A DNA stretch of 64,000 nucleotides from Dongia_B soli. Its GTDB lineage: Bacteria > Pseudomonadota > Alphaproteobacteria > Dongiales > Dongiaceae. Positions 1 through 8,917 of this stretch are shown piece by piece. The stretch covers positions 62,001-126,000 of the forward strand of contig NZ_JAXCLW010000009.1 of NCBI RefSeq assembly GCF_034044715.1, in the 5' to 3' direction. Below the pieces are notes generated by a model. It ran no database searches. It saw only the letters and a program-made list of their open reading frames with translations, and was not told the origin of the DNA. The first letter of the stretch is position 1. The number at the start of each line of letters is the position of its first letter. Both the position numbers and the translations under genes were made by a program.

Positions 1-1
1 G

Positions 2-910
2 CAGAGCCGCAAATTGGGTGAGGAACTGATTTCCTGGTCGCTGGAGCGTTTCGGCAAGGAAGGCCTCGCAGCGGATCGGTTCGCAGTGACATTGCTGCCG
101 TTCGACAAACCGCTAACCCCGGAAAATGCTGTCGAACGTCCGGCTGGCTTCGGCTATCGCAGTGAGCAATCCTTTTATCCCTGCAGCGTGGTGAAGGCCT
201 TCTATCTGGCGGCGGTGGAAGCGCGGCTGGAAGAAGGTTTTGTGCAGCCGCATGAGGAACTGGATCGCGCCATGCGCGACATGATCCTGTGGTCCAGCAA
301 CACAGCGACGAATTACATCATCGATCTCGTCACAGGCACGACGGGTGATACCCTGCTCGGTGAAGGGGAGATGCGCGACTGGGCCGAGCGGCGCAATTGG
401 GTAAACCGTTATTTCCAGTCGCTGAACTGGCCTGAACTGAAGTCGATCAATGTCTGCCAGAAACTGATGGATGACGATCGCTATGGGCGCGAAAAGATTT
501 TTGTTCGTCTCGGCGGCAACAATCACAACAGCCTGACTTGCGATGCTACCGCTCGGCTGTTCTACGCGATCTTCAGCGGTCAGTTGGTGACCCCGGCGCG
601 GAGCCGCCACATGGCCGAGCTGCTGCACCGGTCGCTGGAGCCCGATTTCGTCACCCGGCCAGCGGCCCAGGTGCAGGGCTATTTCGGCGGCGGCTTGCCG
701 GAAGGCAGCAAATTGTGGTCGAAAGCCGGCTGGACCGGCTGGACCGGTGATGCCGATGCCAGCTATCGTCATCACGATGCTGCCTATGTCGAGTTACCTA
801 ATGGTCGTGCTTTCATTCTCGTCGCCTTCACGCAAGGCAAGGAAATGTCGGAAAGCGAGACCGTCCTGCCGGCCATTGCCGGCAAGGTCTGTGAATTGCT
901 GGCCCGCTGA
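2..910 (+). CDS. Class A beta-lactamase-like serine hydrolase (5' end outside window)
   Basis: The frame is open to the left edge with no stop, so the true start lies outside; the first start-like codon inside is a TTG at 14. The visible part carries the serine penicillin-binding/beta-lactamase layout: an SxxK motif (PCSVVKAF, about residue 58 counted from 14), an SSN triad resembling the SDN loop (WSSNTATN, about 93-95) and a C-terminal KxG-like SKAGW. Such proteins acylate through the SxxK serine; here the substrate could be a beta-lactam, a peptidoglycan peptide or another ester. No signal peptide can be judged because the N-terminus is missing. A 14-base gap leads to the PLP enzyme downstream, so the two may be cotranscribed. 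Function beyond the fold is inference. Confidence 0.75.
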   Translation, partial: QSRKLGEELISWSLERFGKEGLAADRFAVTLLPFDKPLTPENAVERPAGFGYRSEQSFYPCSVVKAFYLAAVEARLEEGFVQPHEELDRAMRDMILWSSNTATNYIIDLVTGTTGDTLLGEGEMRDWAERRNWVNRYFQSLNWPELKSINVCQKLMDDDRYGREKIFVRLGGNNHNSLTCDATARLFYAIFSGQLVTPARSRHMAELLHRSLEPDFVTRPAAQVQGYFGGGLPEGSKLWSKAGWTGWTGDADASYRHHDAAYVELPNGRAFILVAFTQGKEMSESETVLPAIAGKVCELLAR

Positions 911-924
911 CGGGAGATACAGCA

Positions 925-2046
925 ATGGCTATGCCGCGGCCTGATCTCGCTCCCGGCGCTCCGATGTCTTCGGTCGACAGCCCGGCCTTGCTGGTCGATC
1001 TCACGGTCTTCGAGCGCAACAGCGCTGTGATGATGGATTTCGTACGGTCGCATGGCATCCGCCTGCGTGCCCATGGCAAAAGCCATAAATGCGGTGCGAT
1101 CGCGCGGCTGCAGCAAGCAGCTGGTGCGATCGGTCTATGCTGCCAGAAGGTCTCCGAAGCCGAGGCCTTTGTTGCCGCCGGCATTCGCGATGTGCTGGTA
1201 ACCAATGAGGTGATCGACCTGCCGAAACTGCGGCGCCTCGCCCGGCTCAGCGGTCGGGCGCGGATCGGGATCTGCATCGACAGCGTGCTGGGGCTCGAAC
1301 GCCTGGCGGAGGCGGCACAAGAAGCGGTGGCGCCGATCGATGTCTATGTTGAGATCGATGTCGGCGCCGCGCGCTGCGGCGTGTTGAGCACGGCGGACGC
1401 GTTGTCTTTGATCGACAAGACCGGCATGGGGGTAACGAAGCTGCGCTATGCCGGCATCCAGGCCTATCAGGGCCAGGCCCAGCATCTGCGTCAGCCAGCG
1501 CAACGTCAGGCGGCCATCGATGTCGCGGTCCGCCGGGTCATCGAGTTGCGTGACGCCATGGCGCAGCGCGGCTTGCCGATCGGCATCGTGACGGGCGCCG
1601 GCACGGGCACCTTCTATCTGGAAACCGGCAGCGGCGTGTATGACGAGATCCAGCCCGGGTCCTATATTTTCATGGACCGCGATTACCGCGACAACGAAAC
1701 AGCGCCCGATACACCGCGTTTTGAGCACAGCCTGACCCTGCTGACGACGGTCATGAGTGCTCGGCCGGATCATGCCGTGGTGGATGCCGGCCATAAGGCC
1801 CATGCCGTCGATTCAGGCATGCCGGCCATCTTCGACCGCGCAGATTTGGTCTACGGCAATCCTTCCGACGAGCACGGCGTGATCCGCCGCAAAGGTGACG
1901 GCCCCCTGCCGCTTCTCGGCGAACGCCTGCGCCTCATTCCCGGCCATTGCGATCCGACAGTCAACCTGCATGACTGGCTGATTGTCCATCGCGGTGAAGA
2001 GGTCGTCGATATCTGGCCCGTCGAGGCGCGTGGCGCGCTCACCTGA
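925..2046 (+). CDS. D-threonine aldolase-like PLP enzyme (alanine racemase N-terminal fold)
   Basis: A 373-residue protein of the DSD1/D-threonine aldolase/3-hydroxy-D-aspartate aldolase family. The N-terminal TIM barrel starts around SPALLVDL and contains the PLP-lysine region RAHGKSHKC (about residues 47-55). The C-terminal domain holds the metal-binding HCD motif (PGHCDPTVN) found in metal-dependent D-threonine aldolases. The expected reaction is retro-aldol cleavage or dehydration of a D-3-hydroxy amino acid; the exact substrate cannot be read. The ATG at 925 follows GGGAGA at good spacing; an internal ATG at 964 is also possible. It lies 14 bases after the beta-lactamase-like gene and converges with a polyamine-type ABC operon, so a role in amino compound catabolism is plausible. 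Confidence 0.82.
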   Translation: MAMPRPDLAPGAPMSSVDSPALLVDLTVFERNSAVMMDFVRSHGIRLRAHGKSHKCGAIARLQQAAGAIGLCCQKVSEAEAFVAAGIRDVLVTNEVIDLPKLRRLARLSGRARIGICIDSVLGLERLAEAAQEAVAPIDVYVEIDVGAARCGVLSTADALSLIDKTGMGVTKLRYAGIQAYQGQAQHLRQPAQRQAAIDVAVRRVIELRDAMAQRGLPIGIVTGAGTGTFYLETGSGVYDEIQPGSYIFMDRDYRDNETAPDTPRFEHSLTLLTTVMSARPDHAVVDAGHKAHAVDSGMPAIFDRADLVYGNPSDEHGVIRRKGDGPLPLLGERLRLIPGHCDPTVNLHDWLIVHRGEEVVDIWPVEARGALT

Positions 2047-2066
2047 TCGGCGGGCCTGATGCCGTT

Positions 2067-2894
2067 TTAGCTGCGAATGCCACGCAGGCGTTCTGCGCGA
2101 CGACGCAGCAATTCGACCGAGAGCAAGAGAAAAATCGAAAGACAGATCAGCAAGGTCGCCGCCGCGGTGATCGTGGGGCTGATCTGTTCGCGGATGCCGC
2201 TGAACATCTGGCGCGGCAGGGTGCGCTGTTCCGGGCTGGCCAGGAACAGGGCCACGACGACTTCGTCCCAGGAAGTGACGAAGGCGAAGAGTGCGCCGGA
2301 GGTCACGCCGGGAAGGATGAGCGGCAAGGTCACTTTGAAAAACGTGCGCGTGCCTGATGCGCCGAGGCTGGCGGCGGCACGGATCAGCGACTGGTCGAAG
2401 CCGGTCAGCGTCGCCGTGACGGTGATCACGACAAAGGGCGTCGCCAAAGCCGAATGCGCGAGAATGAGGCCAAGATAGGTGTTGGCCAGGCCGATCGTCG
2501 CGTAGAAGAAATACATACCGACGGCGGTAATGACGATCGGCACCACCATCGGCGAGATCAACAGGCTCATGATCGCGCCCCGGAACGGCAGCTTGGTGCG
2601 GCTGAGCCCGAGTGCCGCGAGTGTGCCGAGAAATGTCGACAAGACAGTCGAACTGACGGCAACGATGATGCTGTTCATCACCGCAATCTGCCAGCGATCC
2701 GAGGTGAAGAAGTCGATATACCAGCGCAAAGAGAGGCCGGGCAGGGGGTAGGTGAAGAACGGCTCGCTGGAAAAGGACAGCGGCGTGATCACCAGGATCG
2801 GTGCGATCAGGAACAACAGGATCAGCGTGCAAACCGCCAGAAATATCCAGCGCCAGATACGCTCGAGTTTGGAGGCATAGGTCGGTAGGGCCAT
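2067..2894 (-). CDS. Polyamine-type ABC transporter permease, PotC-like
   Basis: A 275-residue inner-membrane permease with about six membrane segments and the binding-protein-dependent transport fold. The EAA-like coupling region appears as AASLGASGTRTFFKV. The first helix is WIFLAVCTLILLFLIAPILV. It pairs with the PotB-like gene just upstream (4-base gap) and with the periplasmic binding protein and ATPase further upstream, forming a spermidine/putrescine or related amine importer. The length is normal for PotC. The start ATG at 2894 directly follows the PotB-like stop. The exact substrate is not readable; the family also transports 2-aminoethylphosphonate, iron and other small cations. Confidence 0.9.
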   Translation of the reverse strand: MALPTYASKLERIWRWIFLAVCTLILLFLIAPILVITPLSFSSEPFFTYPLPGLSLRWYIDFFTSDRWQIAVMNSIIVAVSSTVLSTFLGTLAALGLSRTKLPFRGAIMSLLISPMVVPIVITAVGMYFFYATIGLANTYLGLILAHSALATPFVVITVTATLTGFDQSLIRAAASLGASGTRTFFKVTLPLILPGVTSGALFAFVTSWDEVVVALFLASPEQRTLPRQMFSGIREQISPTITAAATLLICLSIFLLLSVELLRRRAERLRGIRS

Positions 2895-2898
2895 GGCG

Positions 2899-4158
2899 TC
2901 ACCCCAGTTTTACTTTGTCGATGCCGACAAGGCGGTTGTAGACGAGATAAAGAATAAGCGTCATCGCCAGCAGCAAGGCGCCCAGCGCCGAGGCCATGCC
3001 CCAGTTCAATTCCGTATTGGTGTAGAGCGCGACGAAATAGCTGATCATCTGATCGGCTGGGCCGCCGACCAAAGCCGGTGTGATGTAATAACCCAGCGAC
3101 AGGATGAAAGTCAGAAGGCAGCCGGCGCCGATGCCAGGTACGGTCTGCGGGAAATAGATCCGCCAGAACGAATAGAACGGTCCGCCACCCAGCGACCGCG
3201 CCGCGCGCATGTAGCTTGGCGAGATCGTTTTCATCACGCTGTAGATCGGCAGGATGGTGAAGGGGAGCTGGATATGCGTCATTGCCAGCACCGTGCCGCC
3301 GCGGTTGAAAATGAGCTGGACGCGTTCCTGCAAAATGCCAAGCCAAATAAGCGCGTCGTTGATGACGCCGTTGGTCTGCAGCAGGACCACCCAGGCCGTG
3401 GTGCGGACCAGCAGGGAGGTCCAGAACGGAACAAGGACCAGGATCATCAACAAATTGCTGGTACTGGTCGGCAGAGATGCCAGTAAATAGGCGATCGGAT
3501 AGCCGAGCAGCAGCGTGAAGGCTGTCACCAGGAAGGCGATCCACAAGGTGCGGATGAAAATATCGACGAAGATCGCCTGGTCCGGCGCTGTCCTGACGAT
3601 ATTGCCATTGCTATCGAATTGATGGTCGAGGGCGGCCAGCAGGTAAAAGCCTGTGAAGGGCTTGGTCTCGCGCTTCAGGATGTGCCAAACATCGGGCTGG
3701 CCCCAGATACGCGGGTCCTGCTTCAGGAAGGCTTCCTTATAGGGGCCGGATTCCAATTTCGCCACCATCCGGGCGGTGGCGAGAATTTTCGACCGCGTGC
3801 CGGACATCTCGTAATTCAGCCGCTTGCCGATCTGGCCTGCGGTCTTGTTTTCCTGGGCGGCCTTCAAATCGGCTGCCAGGGCGGCAAAGACCGGCTCGTC
3901 GGGGAGGCCCTCGCCGTTCCAGGATCTGATCGCTTCGGTGGTCGCCGGCAAATTTCGGGCAAGATCCGGGTCGTAAATCGCCCGAAACAGCAGCATCCCG
4001 ATCGGCGCCGCGAATGTCAGCACGATGAAGAGAAAGAGCGGAGCGACCAGAGCCAAGGCCCGTAGATTGCGGCTACGTTCAGCCCGTTTCAGGGCGATTT
4101 TGAGCGGCACGCCGTCTTCGGTCCGCATTACCTGATCGTCAAATGTCTTCACTACCAA
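2899..4158 (-). CDS. Polyamine-type ABC transporter permease, PotB-like, with enlarged periplasmic segment
   Basis: A 419-residue permease, clearly longer than the roughly 280-310 residues usual for PotB. After the first membrane helix (LVAPLFLFIVLTFAAPIGML, about residues 37-56) comes a hydrophilic stretch of about 140 residues (roughly 60-200), then the usual helices and the coupling loop RSLGGGPFYSFWRI. The extra segment should face the periplasm. The annotated first codon is TTG at 4158; a GTG at 4152 and an ATG at 4128 are alternatives, and a GAGGCGAG ribosome site lies just ahead of the first two. It sits between the binding protein gene (94-base gap) and the PotC-like permease. Confidence 0.88.
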   Translation of the reverse strand: MVVKTFDDQVMRTEDGVPLKIALKRAERSRNLRALALVAPLFLFIVLTFAAPIGMLLFRAIYDPDLARNLPATTEAIRSWNGEGLPDEPVFAALAADLKAAQENKTAGQIGKRLNYEMSGTRSKILATARMVAKLESGPYKEAFLKQDPRIWGQPDVWHILKRETKPFTGFYLLAALDHQFDSNGNIVRTAPDQAIFVDIFIRTLWIAFLVTAFTLLLGYPIAYLLASLPTSTSNLLMILVLVPFWTSLLVRTTAWVVLLQTNGVINDALIWLGILQERVQLIFNRGGTVLAMTHIQLPFTILPIYSVMKTISPSYMRAARSLGGGPFYSFWRIYFPQTVPGIGAGCLLTFILSLGYYITPALVGGPADQMISYFVALYTNTELNWGMASALGALLLAMTLILYLVYNRLVGIDKVKLG

Positions 4159-4252
4159 CGTCTCGCCTCACTTCGCTCGATCTGGCCGTATATTGCCGGT
4201 GGAAAAATGCGGAGGACGTAACGTCCCCCGCATTCGTCTCATCAGGCGGTAT

Positions 4253-5302
4253 TTACTGCGCGACCCAGGTATTGAACCGCTTGCGCAGCTCTTCGCCGTT
4301 GTCGCCCCAGAATTGGGCATTGCTCACCAGCACGTTCTTGGAGTTCTCCGGTGCGGTCGGCAGGTCCTTCAGGATATCCGGCGCGATATGCGGGATGGCG
4401 TCCTTCAGGGTCGGACCATAGGGGATGTATTTCGACTGATTGGCCATGACGGTCGGGTCATTGGCGAAGGCGATGAATTTATAAGACAGGTCCGGATTCT
4501 TCGCGTTCTTCGGGATGACCCACATATCGAAATCCTGGATCTGGCCGTCCCAGACGATCTTGAAGTGCTTGCCTTCATTCTTATTGGCGTCATAGATGCG
4601 GCCGTTCCACACGGTCGTCATCGTGACTTCGCCGGAAGCCAGCAATTGCGGTGGCTGCTGGCCGGCTTCCCACCAGACGATATTCTTCTTGATCGTATCC
4701 AGCTTCTTGAAGGCGCGGTCGACGCCTTCGGGTGTCGAGAGCACGTCATAGACTTGGTTGGCTGGAACGCCATCGGCCAGCAAGGCCAGTTCCAATGTGC
4801 TGGAGGGGTTCTTCCACAGGGCGCGCTTGCCGGGGAACTTCTTCAGGTCGAAGAAATCGGCCACCTTGGTCGGGCCGTCTTTCAGTTTGTCGCCGTCATA
4901 GGCGATCACCGTCGAATAGACCATGTTGGCCACGGCACATTCCTGGGCGGCGCGCTCGATATACTTGTCCTGCGGCTGGATGCGGCTGTAATCCAGCTTC
5001 TCGAAGATGCCTTCGTCGCAGCCCTGCTGACCGGTCTGGGTGTCGACATCGACCACGTCCCAGGTCACGCTATTGGCCTCGACCATGGCGCGGATCTTGG
5101 CGATTTCGCCGTTATACTCCTCTTCGGTGATCTTCGTGCCGGTCTTCGCCGCGAAAGGCTCGAAATAGGTCTTCCGCTGGCTGGTCTGATAGGCGCCGCC
5201 GAATGAGGTGATGGTCATGCTATCGGCTGCCGATGCGGCAGTGATGCCGAGCAGACCGAGGGCGGCGACGGCCACCGTCCCAAGTGCTAGTTTTTTACGC
5301 AT
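4253..5302 (-). CDS. Periplasmic substrate-binding protein of the polyamine-type ABC importer (PotD/PotF-like)
   Basis: A 349-residue extracellular solute-binding protein. The N-terminus is a textbook Sec signal peptide (positive MRKK, hydrophobic core, cleavage near ASA-AD). The mature part begins MTITSFGGAYQTSQR, typical of the spermidine/putrescine-binding branch of family 1 binding proteins, and ends FNTWVAQ. It captures the ligand in the periplasm and delivers it to the two permeases encoded downstream on the same strand. The ATPase gene lies 86 bases upstream. The ligand is inferred only from family and neighbours. Confidence 0.88.
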   Translation of the reverse strand: MRKKLALGTVAVAALGLLGITAASAADSMTITSFGGAYQTSQRKTYFEPFAAKTGTKITEEEYNGEIAKIRAMVEANSVTWDVVDVDTQTGQQGCDEGIFEKLDYSRIQPQDKYIERAAQECAVANMVYSTVIAYDGDKLKDGPTKVADFFDLKKFPGKRALWKNPSSTLELALLADGVPANQVYDVLSTPEGVDRAFKKLDTIKKNIVWWEAGQQPPQLLASGEVTMTTVWNGRIYDANKNEGKHFKIVWDGQIQDFDMWVIPKNAKNPDLSYKFIAFANDPTVMANQSKYIPYGPTLKDAIPHIAPDILKDLPTAPENSKNVLVSNAQFWGDNGEELRKRFNTWVAQ

Positions 5303-5388
5303 AATCTTCCTCCCAGTTGCAAACTGCCAATTAGGTCTGAATCATGTCGGGCGACGACAAAGGTCGTGCGATCGGAATTCAACGATTG

Positions 5389-6537
5389 TCAGGACGCCAA
5401 GGCCCGACAATCCTCCAGACGCCAGCCGATCCGCACCGGCTGGCCGGGGCGATAGGCGGGCACCCCTTCCGAATTCGGTACTTTGACGATCAGGTCGTCG
5501 GCACCGCAGGCGGCCACGCGCACACGCGTGTGATCGCCGAGATAGATCAGTTCGACGACTTCGCCATTGAACAGGTTGGGCATCGAGCCGTCTTGCGGGT
5601 CGAGTTTCAGGCGCTCCGGACGCAACGATAAGGTGACCGGACTTCCCTGGCCATCGACATTGACCGGCAAAGCCTGGACATTGAAGCCCGCGGATAATTC
5701 GACGGTACAGCCATGGCCGTTCAACTCGGCGACCTTGCCGTGCAGGCGATTGTTCTCGCCGATGAACTGCGCCACGAAAGCATTGCTCGGACGCTCATAC
5801 AATTCGGCGGGCGACGCCAGTTGATGGATGATGCCGTCATTGAAGACGGCGATGCGATCCGACATCGTCAAGGCTTCGCTCTGGTCATGGGTTACGTAGA
5901 CCACAGTGATGCCGAGATCCTGGTGAAGATGGCGGATCTCGATCTGCATGTGCTCGCGCAACTGCTTGTCGAGAGCACCGAGCGGTTCGTCCATCAAGAC
6001 CAGTTCCGGCTCGAAGACCAGAGCCCGTGCCAAGGCGACACGCTGTTGCTGTCCGCCCGAAAGCTGGCCCGGACGGCGATTGGCGAAAGCGTCAAGTCGC
6101 ACCATTTCCAGCGACTTGCGGATGCGCGCCTGGATGTCGGCCTTGTTGTATTTGCGAACTTCGAGCGGAAAGGCCAGGTTTTCCGCCACCGTCATATGCG
6201 GGAACAAGGCGTAATTCTGGAACACCATGCCGATATTGCGCTTTTCCGGCGGCATATGGGTGATCGACGACCCGTTCAACTCGATCTCGCCGTGAGTCGG
6301 CGTTTCGAAACCGGCCAGCATCATCAATGTGGTGGTTTTGCCCGAACCTGAAGGGCCGAGCAGGGTGAGGAACTCGCCTTGCTGAATGTCGAGATTGAGG
6401 CGTTTCACCACAAGGGTTTCGCCGTCATAGCTCTTCTGGACCTCTTTGAAGCGGACAAGCGTCTTGCCATCGAGTTTCTGGCTGCCGAGTTTTTGGCCGC
6501 CGAGTTTGCCGCCTGCGGCCTGTCCATGTGCACTCAT
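5389..6537 (-). CDS. ABC transporter ATP-binding protein, PotA-like
   Basis: The ATPase of the importer, with an ABC domain plus a C-terminal TOBE-type domain. Visible motifs are Walker A (GPSGSGKTT), Q-loop (VFQNYALFPHM), signature (LSGGQQQRVALARAL), Walker B (LVLMDEPLGALD) and the H-loop (VYVTHDQSEA). The ATG at 6537 is preferred because AAGGAG lies upstream (13 bases away); a TTG at 6564 would add nine residues. The N-terminus has a short GGQKLGSQKLDGK repeat-like tail that is not part of the ABC fold. It is the first gene of the operon that reads on into the binding protein and permeases. Confidence 0.92.
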   Translation of the reverse strand: MSAHGQAAGGKLGGQKLGSQKLDGKTLVRFKEVQKSYDGETLVVKRLNLDIQQGEFLTLLGPSGSGKTTTLMMLAGFETPTHGEIELNGSSITHMPPEKRNIGMVFQNYALFPHMTVAENLAFPLEVRKYNKADIQARIRKSLEMVRLDAFANRRPGQLSGGQQQRVALARALVFEPELVLMDEPLGALDKQLREHMQIEIRHLHQDLGITVVYVTHDQSEALTMSDRIAVFNDGIIHQLASPAELYERPSNAFVAQFIGENNRLHGKVAELNGHGCTVELSAGFNVQALPVNVDGQGSPVTLSLRPERLKLDPQDGSMPNLFNGEVVELIYLGDHTRVRVAACGADDLIVKVPNSEGVPAYRPGQPVRIGWRLEDCRALAS

Positions 6538-6978
6538 CGGTCTATTCAAACTCCTTGATTCCAATTGGCCGCAGCCGTGCCGGCAGCCGATTTTTCATAA
6601 CCACTGGCGAGATCACCGCGCCTCGTGATGAGTGCGTCGTGGTGGCGCCCATAGCCCAGGACAAGCCCAGCCATTCGCTTATGGCGCTAGATACGGGGAA
6701 TGATCGCCATGCGGTTACGTACCTCCTGCCAGAACCGCTCCCCGCCTTTTTGGCTGATCGGAGCCGTTTGTCGCTTAAGCTGCGATTTTGTTGGCGGCAT
6801 GTTGCCACATCGGACTTGCGTGGAACAATGTATTTTTGAAAATAAAGAGGAAACTTTATCGATTAGCTGAAAGGAATTTCCAGCCTGATGGCGCGGAGAA
6901 AAACCTGCGACAAGGGCTGAATAGGACTGGAGAGAAAAACGGCTTGCATGACAAGCCATAGATCAGGGAAGGAACGAC
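6538..6978 (-). other. Divergent regulatory gap between importer operon and its regulator
   Basis: About 440 bases without a convincing gene. It separates the leftward ABC operon from the rightward XRE-cupin gene and must hold promoters for both. The right half is AT-rich. The clearest element is the inverted repeat listed at 6831-6844. Short open frames here have no homology-like character and were not annotated. Confidence 0.5.
6831..6844. promoter_or_regulatory. Candidate operator, inverted repeat TATTTT-TG-AAAATA
   Basis: Six-base arms match perfectly around a two-base centre in the AT-rich part of the divergent gap, 135 bases before the XRE-cupin start. Dimeric HTH regulators bind such sites, and autoregulation plus control of the ABC operon would fit, but this is inference from position and symmetry only. 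Confidence 0.3.
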
Positions 6979-7635
6979 GTGAGCGGCAAGACTTCGGTCA
7001 AAACAGGAAGGTCGCGGCAAGTATCCGGGGTTAAGGCTTTTGCGGCGGTGGAATCAGTGGGGGCTTCGGGAATCGACCCCCGCGCACGCGAACTCGGAGA
7101 GCGGATACGCACCCGGCGGCGCGCGATGGGGCTGACATTGACGCAACTCGCAGACCGGATCGGTGTGTCGATTGGCACGTTGTCGCAAACGGAGCGGGGG
7201 TTGGGTTCGCCTTCGGTCCGAATTCTTTACGATCTCAGCGCGGTCTTCGAAGTGTCGCCGGCCTGGCTGATCGATCCCGGCAGCAACAGTGCCCGACGCG
7301 ATGACTCACCCTTTATCGTGCGCGTTGATCAGCGGCAGCTCTTCGTCGATAGCGATGGTTTGCGCAAGCAGCTCATGTCGCCCCGCGGGGTCAGTCAGCT
7401 CAACGGTTTCTTCGTCGAAATGGCGCCCGGTGCGGGTTCCGGCGACAAGCCCTATACCCATGCGGGAGAGGAGATCGCCTTCGTTACCGCCGGCACTGTC
7501 GAATTGGAGATCGACGGCAAATGCCATGTGCTGAATGAAGGCGATTGCTTCGGCTTTTCCAGTTCGCTGCCGCATCAGTTTCGCAATATCGGCAGTGGCC
7601 GGGCTATGGTTTTCTGGGTGAATACGCGAACTTGA
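6979..7635 (+). CDS. XRE-family transcriptional regulator with C-terminal cupin domain (PuuR-like)
   Basis: A 218-residue protein with a helix-turn-helix at about residues 40-95 (LGERIRTRRRAMGLTL, then LADRIGVSIGTLSQTERG) and a cupin sensor domain at about 130-215 (HAGEEIAFVTAG, then HQFRNIGSG). This architecture is shared with PuuR and other regulators of amine and amino acid catabolism; the cupin binds the effector. The start is a GTG at 6979 with GGGAAGGA about seven bases upstream. Its divergent position beside the polyamine-type importer suggests it controls that operon and itself. The N-terminal 30 residues ahead of the HTH are extra and look unstructured. Confidence 0.88.
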   Translation: MSGKTSVKTGRSRQVSGVKAFAAVESVGASGIDPRARELGERIRTRRRAMGLTLTQLADRIGVSIGTLSQTERGLGSPSVRILYDLSAVFEVSPAWLIDPGSNSARRDDSPFIVRVDQRQLFVDSDGLRKQLMSPRGVSQLNGFFVEMAPGAGSGDKPYTHAGEEIAFVTAGTVELEIDGKCHVLNEGDCFGFSSSLPHQFRNIGSGRAMVFWVNTRT

Positions 7636-7723
7636 TTTGGGGTCCCCTTGGCAGCGGATAGCAGAAGCCTGTGCCAGGGTGGCACGGCACCGCGTCCGAT
7701 TCGATCGATCCCAACATCGAGGA

Positions 7724-8914
7724 TCAAAGATGTTCGGCTCCGGTAAGTCCGGAAATGCCGGGAGTTTCATGCAAGGCTGCGCGCCATTCGGCACGAACTT
7801 CCTCATCAGTTTCCGCCGATAGCTGATCCGCCGCGAGCTTCTCGACGGCATGACGCGGTAGAAGGCGAGATGCGGCCCAGATCGCGGCGCCACGCACCAG
7901 AGCCGAGGCATCCTGTAATCTGGCGATGGCGCTATCGGCCAGTTCCACGCATCCGCTATTGCCGATCGCGATCAAGACATTGCGCAAGAACCGGTCGCGG
8001 CCGATCCGCTTGATCGGCGAGGCGGTGAAGAATTGCCGGAAGCTTGCATCGTCCAGGGCGGCGAGCTCGGCGAGGCGGGGCGCCGTCAGTTCCTGGCGCG
8101 GGAGAAAATCTTTTTCCGAGGTCGGTCGGGCGAATTTGTTCCAGGGGCAGATTGCCAGACAGTCGTCGCAGCCATAGATGCGATTGCCCATCAAAGGCCG
8201 CAACTCGCGCGGTATGCTACCTTTGTGTTCGATCGTCAGATAGGAGATGCAGCGTCGCGCATCGATCCGGTAGGGCGCGGTGAATGCCTGGGTCGGACAA
8301 ATGTCCAGGCAACGATGGCATCCGCCGCAGTGATCTTCCTCAGCGTCATCGCGGCCGAGATCGAGCGTCGTGAAAATCTCGCCGAGGAACAGCCAGGAAC
8401 CGAAATCGCGCGAAACGAGATTGGTGTGCTTGCCCTGCCAGCCGAGGCCGGCCGCCTCGGCGAAGGACTTTTCCATCACCGGGGCGGTGTCGACGAAAAC
8501 CTTGATGCCGCAGCCGTAACGCTCCGCCATCCAGCGCCCGAGAGCCTTCAAGCGTTTCTTGATCGTGTCGTGATAGTCGCGATGGCGGGCATAGACTGAG
8601 ATGTTGCCGGTTTGCGGCCGCCCTTTGAAATCGAACGGATCATTGTTTGGGCCGTAATTGACGCCAAGCACGATGACCGTCGAAGCCTCCGGCCAAAGTT
8701 CTTTCGGGTCGCCGCGCCGATCGGCCTTATCGGCCAGCCAACCCATGTCACCATGCCGGCCTTCAGCGATGAAGGCGGCAAGTTCAGCGCGTGTCGCCTC
8801 GGCCAATTCTGCATGGGCAAAGCCGATCGCATCGAAGCCGAGCGCCAAAGCTTCGGCGCGAATCTCGGCGCGCGGGTCTCCGGTCGATTTGCTTGCGAGG
8901 GTCCCGCTTGCCAT
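7724..8914 (-). CDS. queG: Epoxyqueuosine reductase QueG
   Basis: A 396-residue cobalamin and iron-sulfur enzyme that reduces epoxyqueuosine to queuosine in tRNA, the last step of the pathway. Two 4Fe-4S cluster motifs are present, CGGCHRCLDICP (about 196-207) and CDDCLAICP (about 249-257), and the proposed proton donor Asp lies in VDTAPVMEKS (about 142). The C-terminal 100 residues form HEAT-like helices used for tRNA binding. It follows queF by three bases and ends the queA-tgt-queF-queG operon. Confidence 0.95.
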   Translation of the reverse strand: MASGTLASKSTGDPRAEIRAEALALGFDAIGFAHAELAEATRAELAAFIAEGRHGDMGWLADKADRRGDPKELWPEASTVIVLGVNYGPNNDPFDFKGRPQTGNISVYARHRDYHDTIKKRLKALGRWMAERYGCGIKVFVDTAPVMEKSFAEAAGLGWQGKHTNLVSRDFGSWLFLGEIFTTLDLGRDDAEEDHCGGCHRCLDICPTQAFTAPYRIDARRCISYLTIEHKGSIPRELRPLMGNRIYGCDDCLAICPWNKFARPTSEKDFLPRQELTAPRLAELAALDDASFRQFFTASPIKRIGRDRFLRNVLIAIGNSGCVELADSAIARLQDASALVRGAAIWAASRLLPRHAVEKLAADQLSAETDEEVRAEWRAALHETPGISGLTGAEHL

Positions 8915-8917
8915 TCT

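Noticed and set aside
4193..5206. 337-codon plus-strand frame opposite the binding protein gene
   Set aside because: Lies wholly against the signal-peptide-bearing binding protein gene; composition is typical of a shadow in GC-rich DNA.
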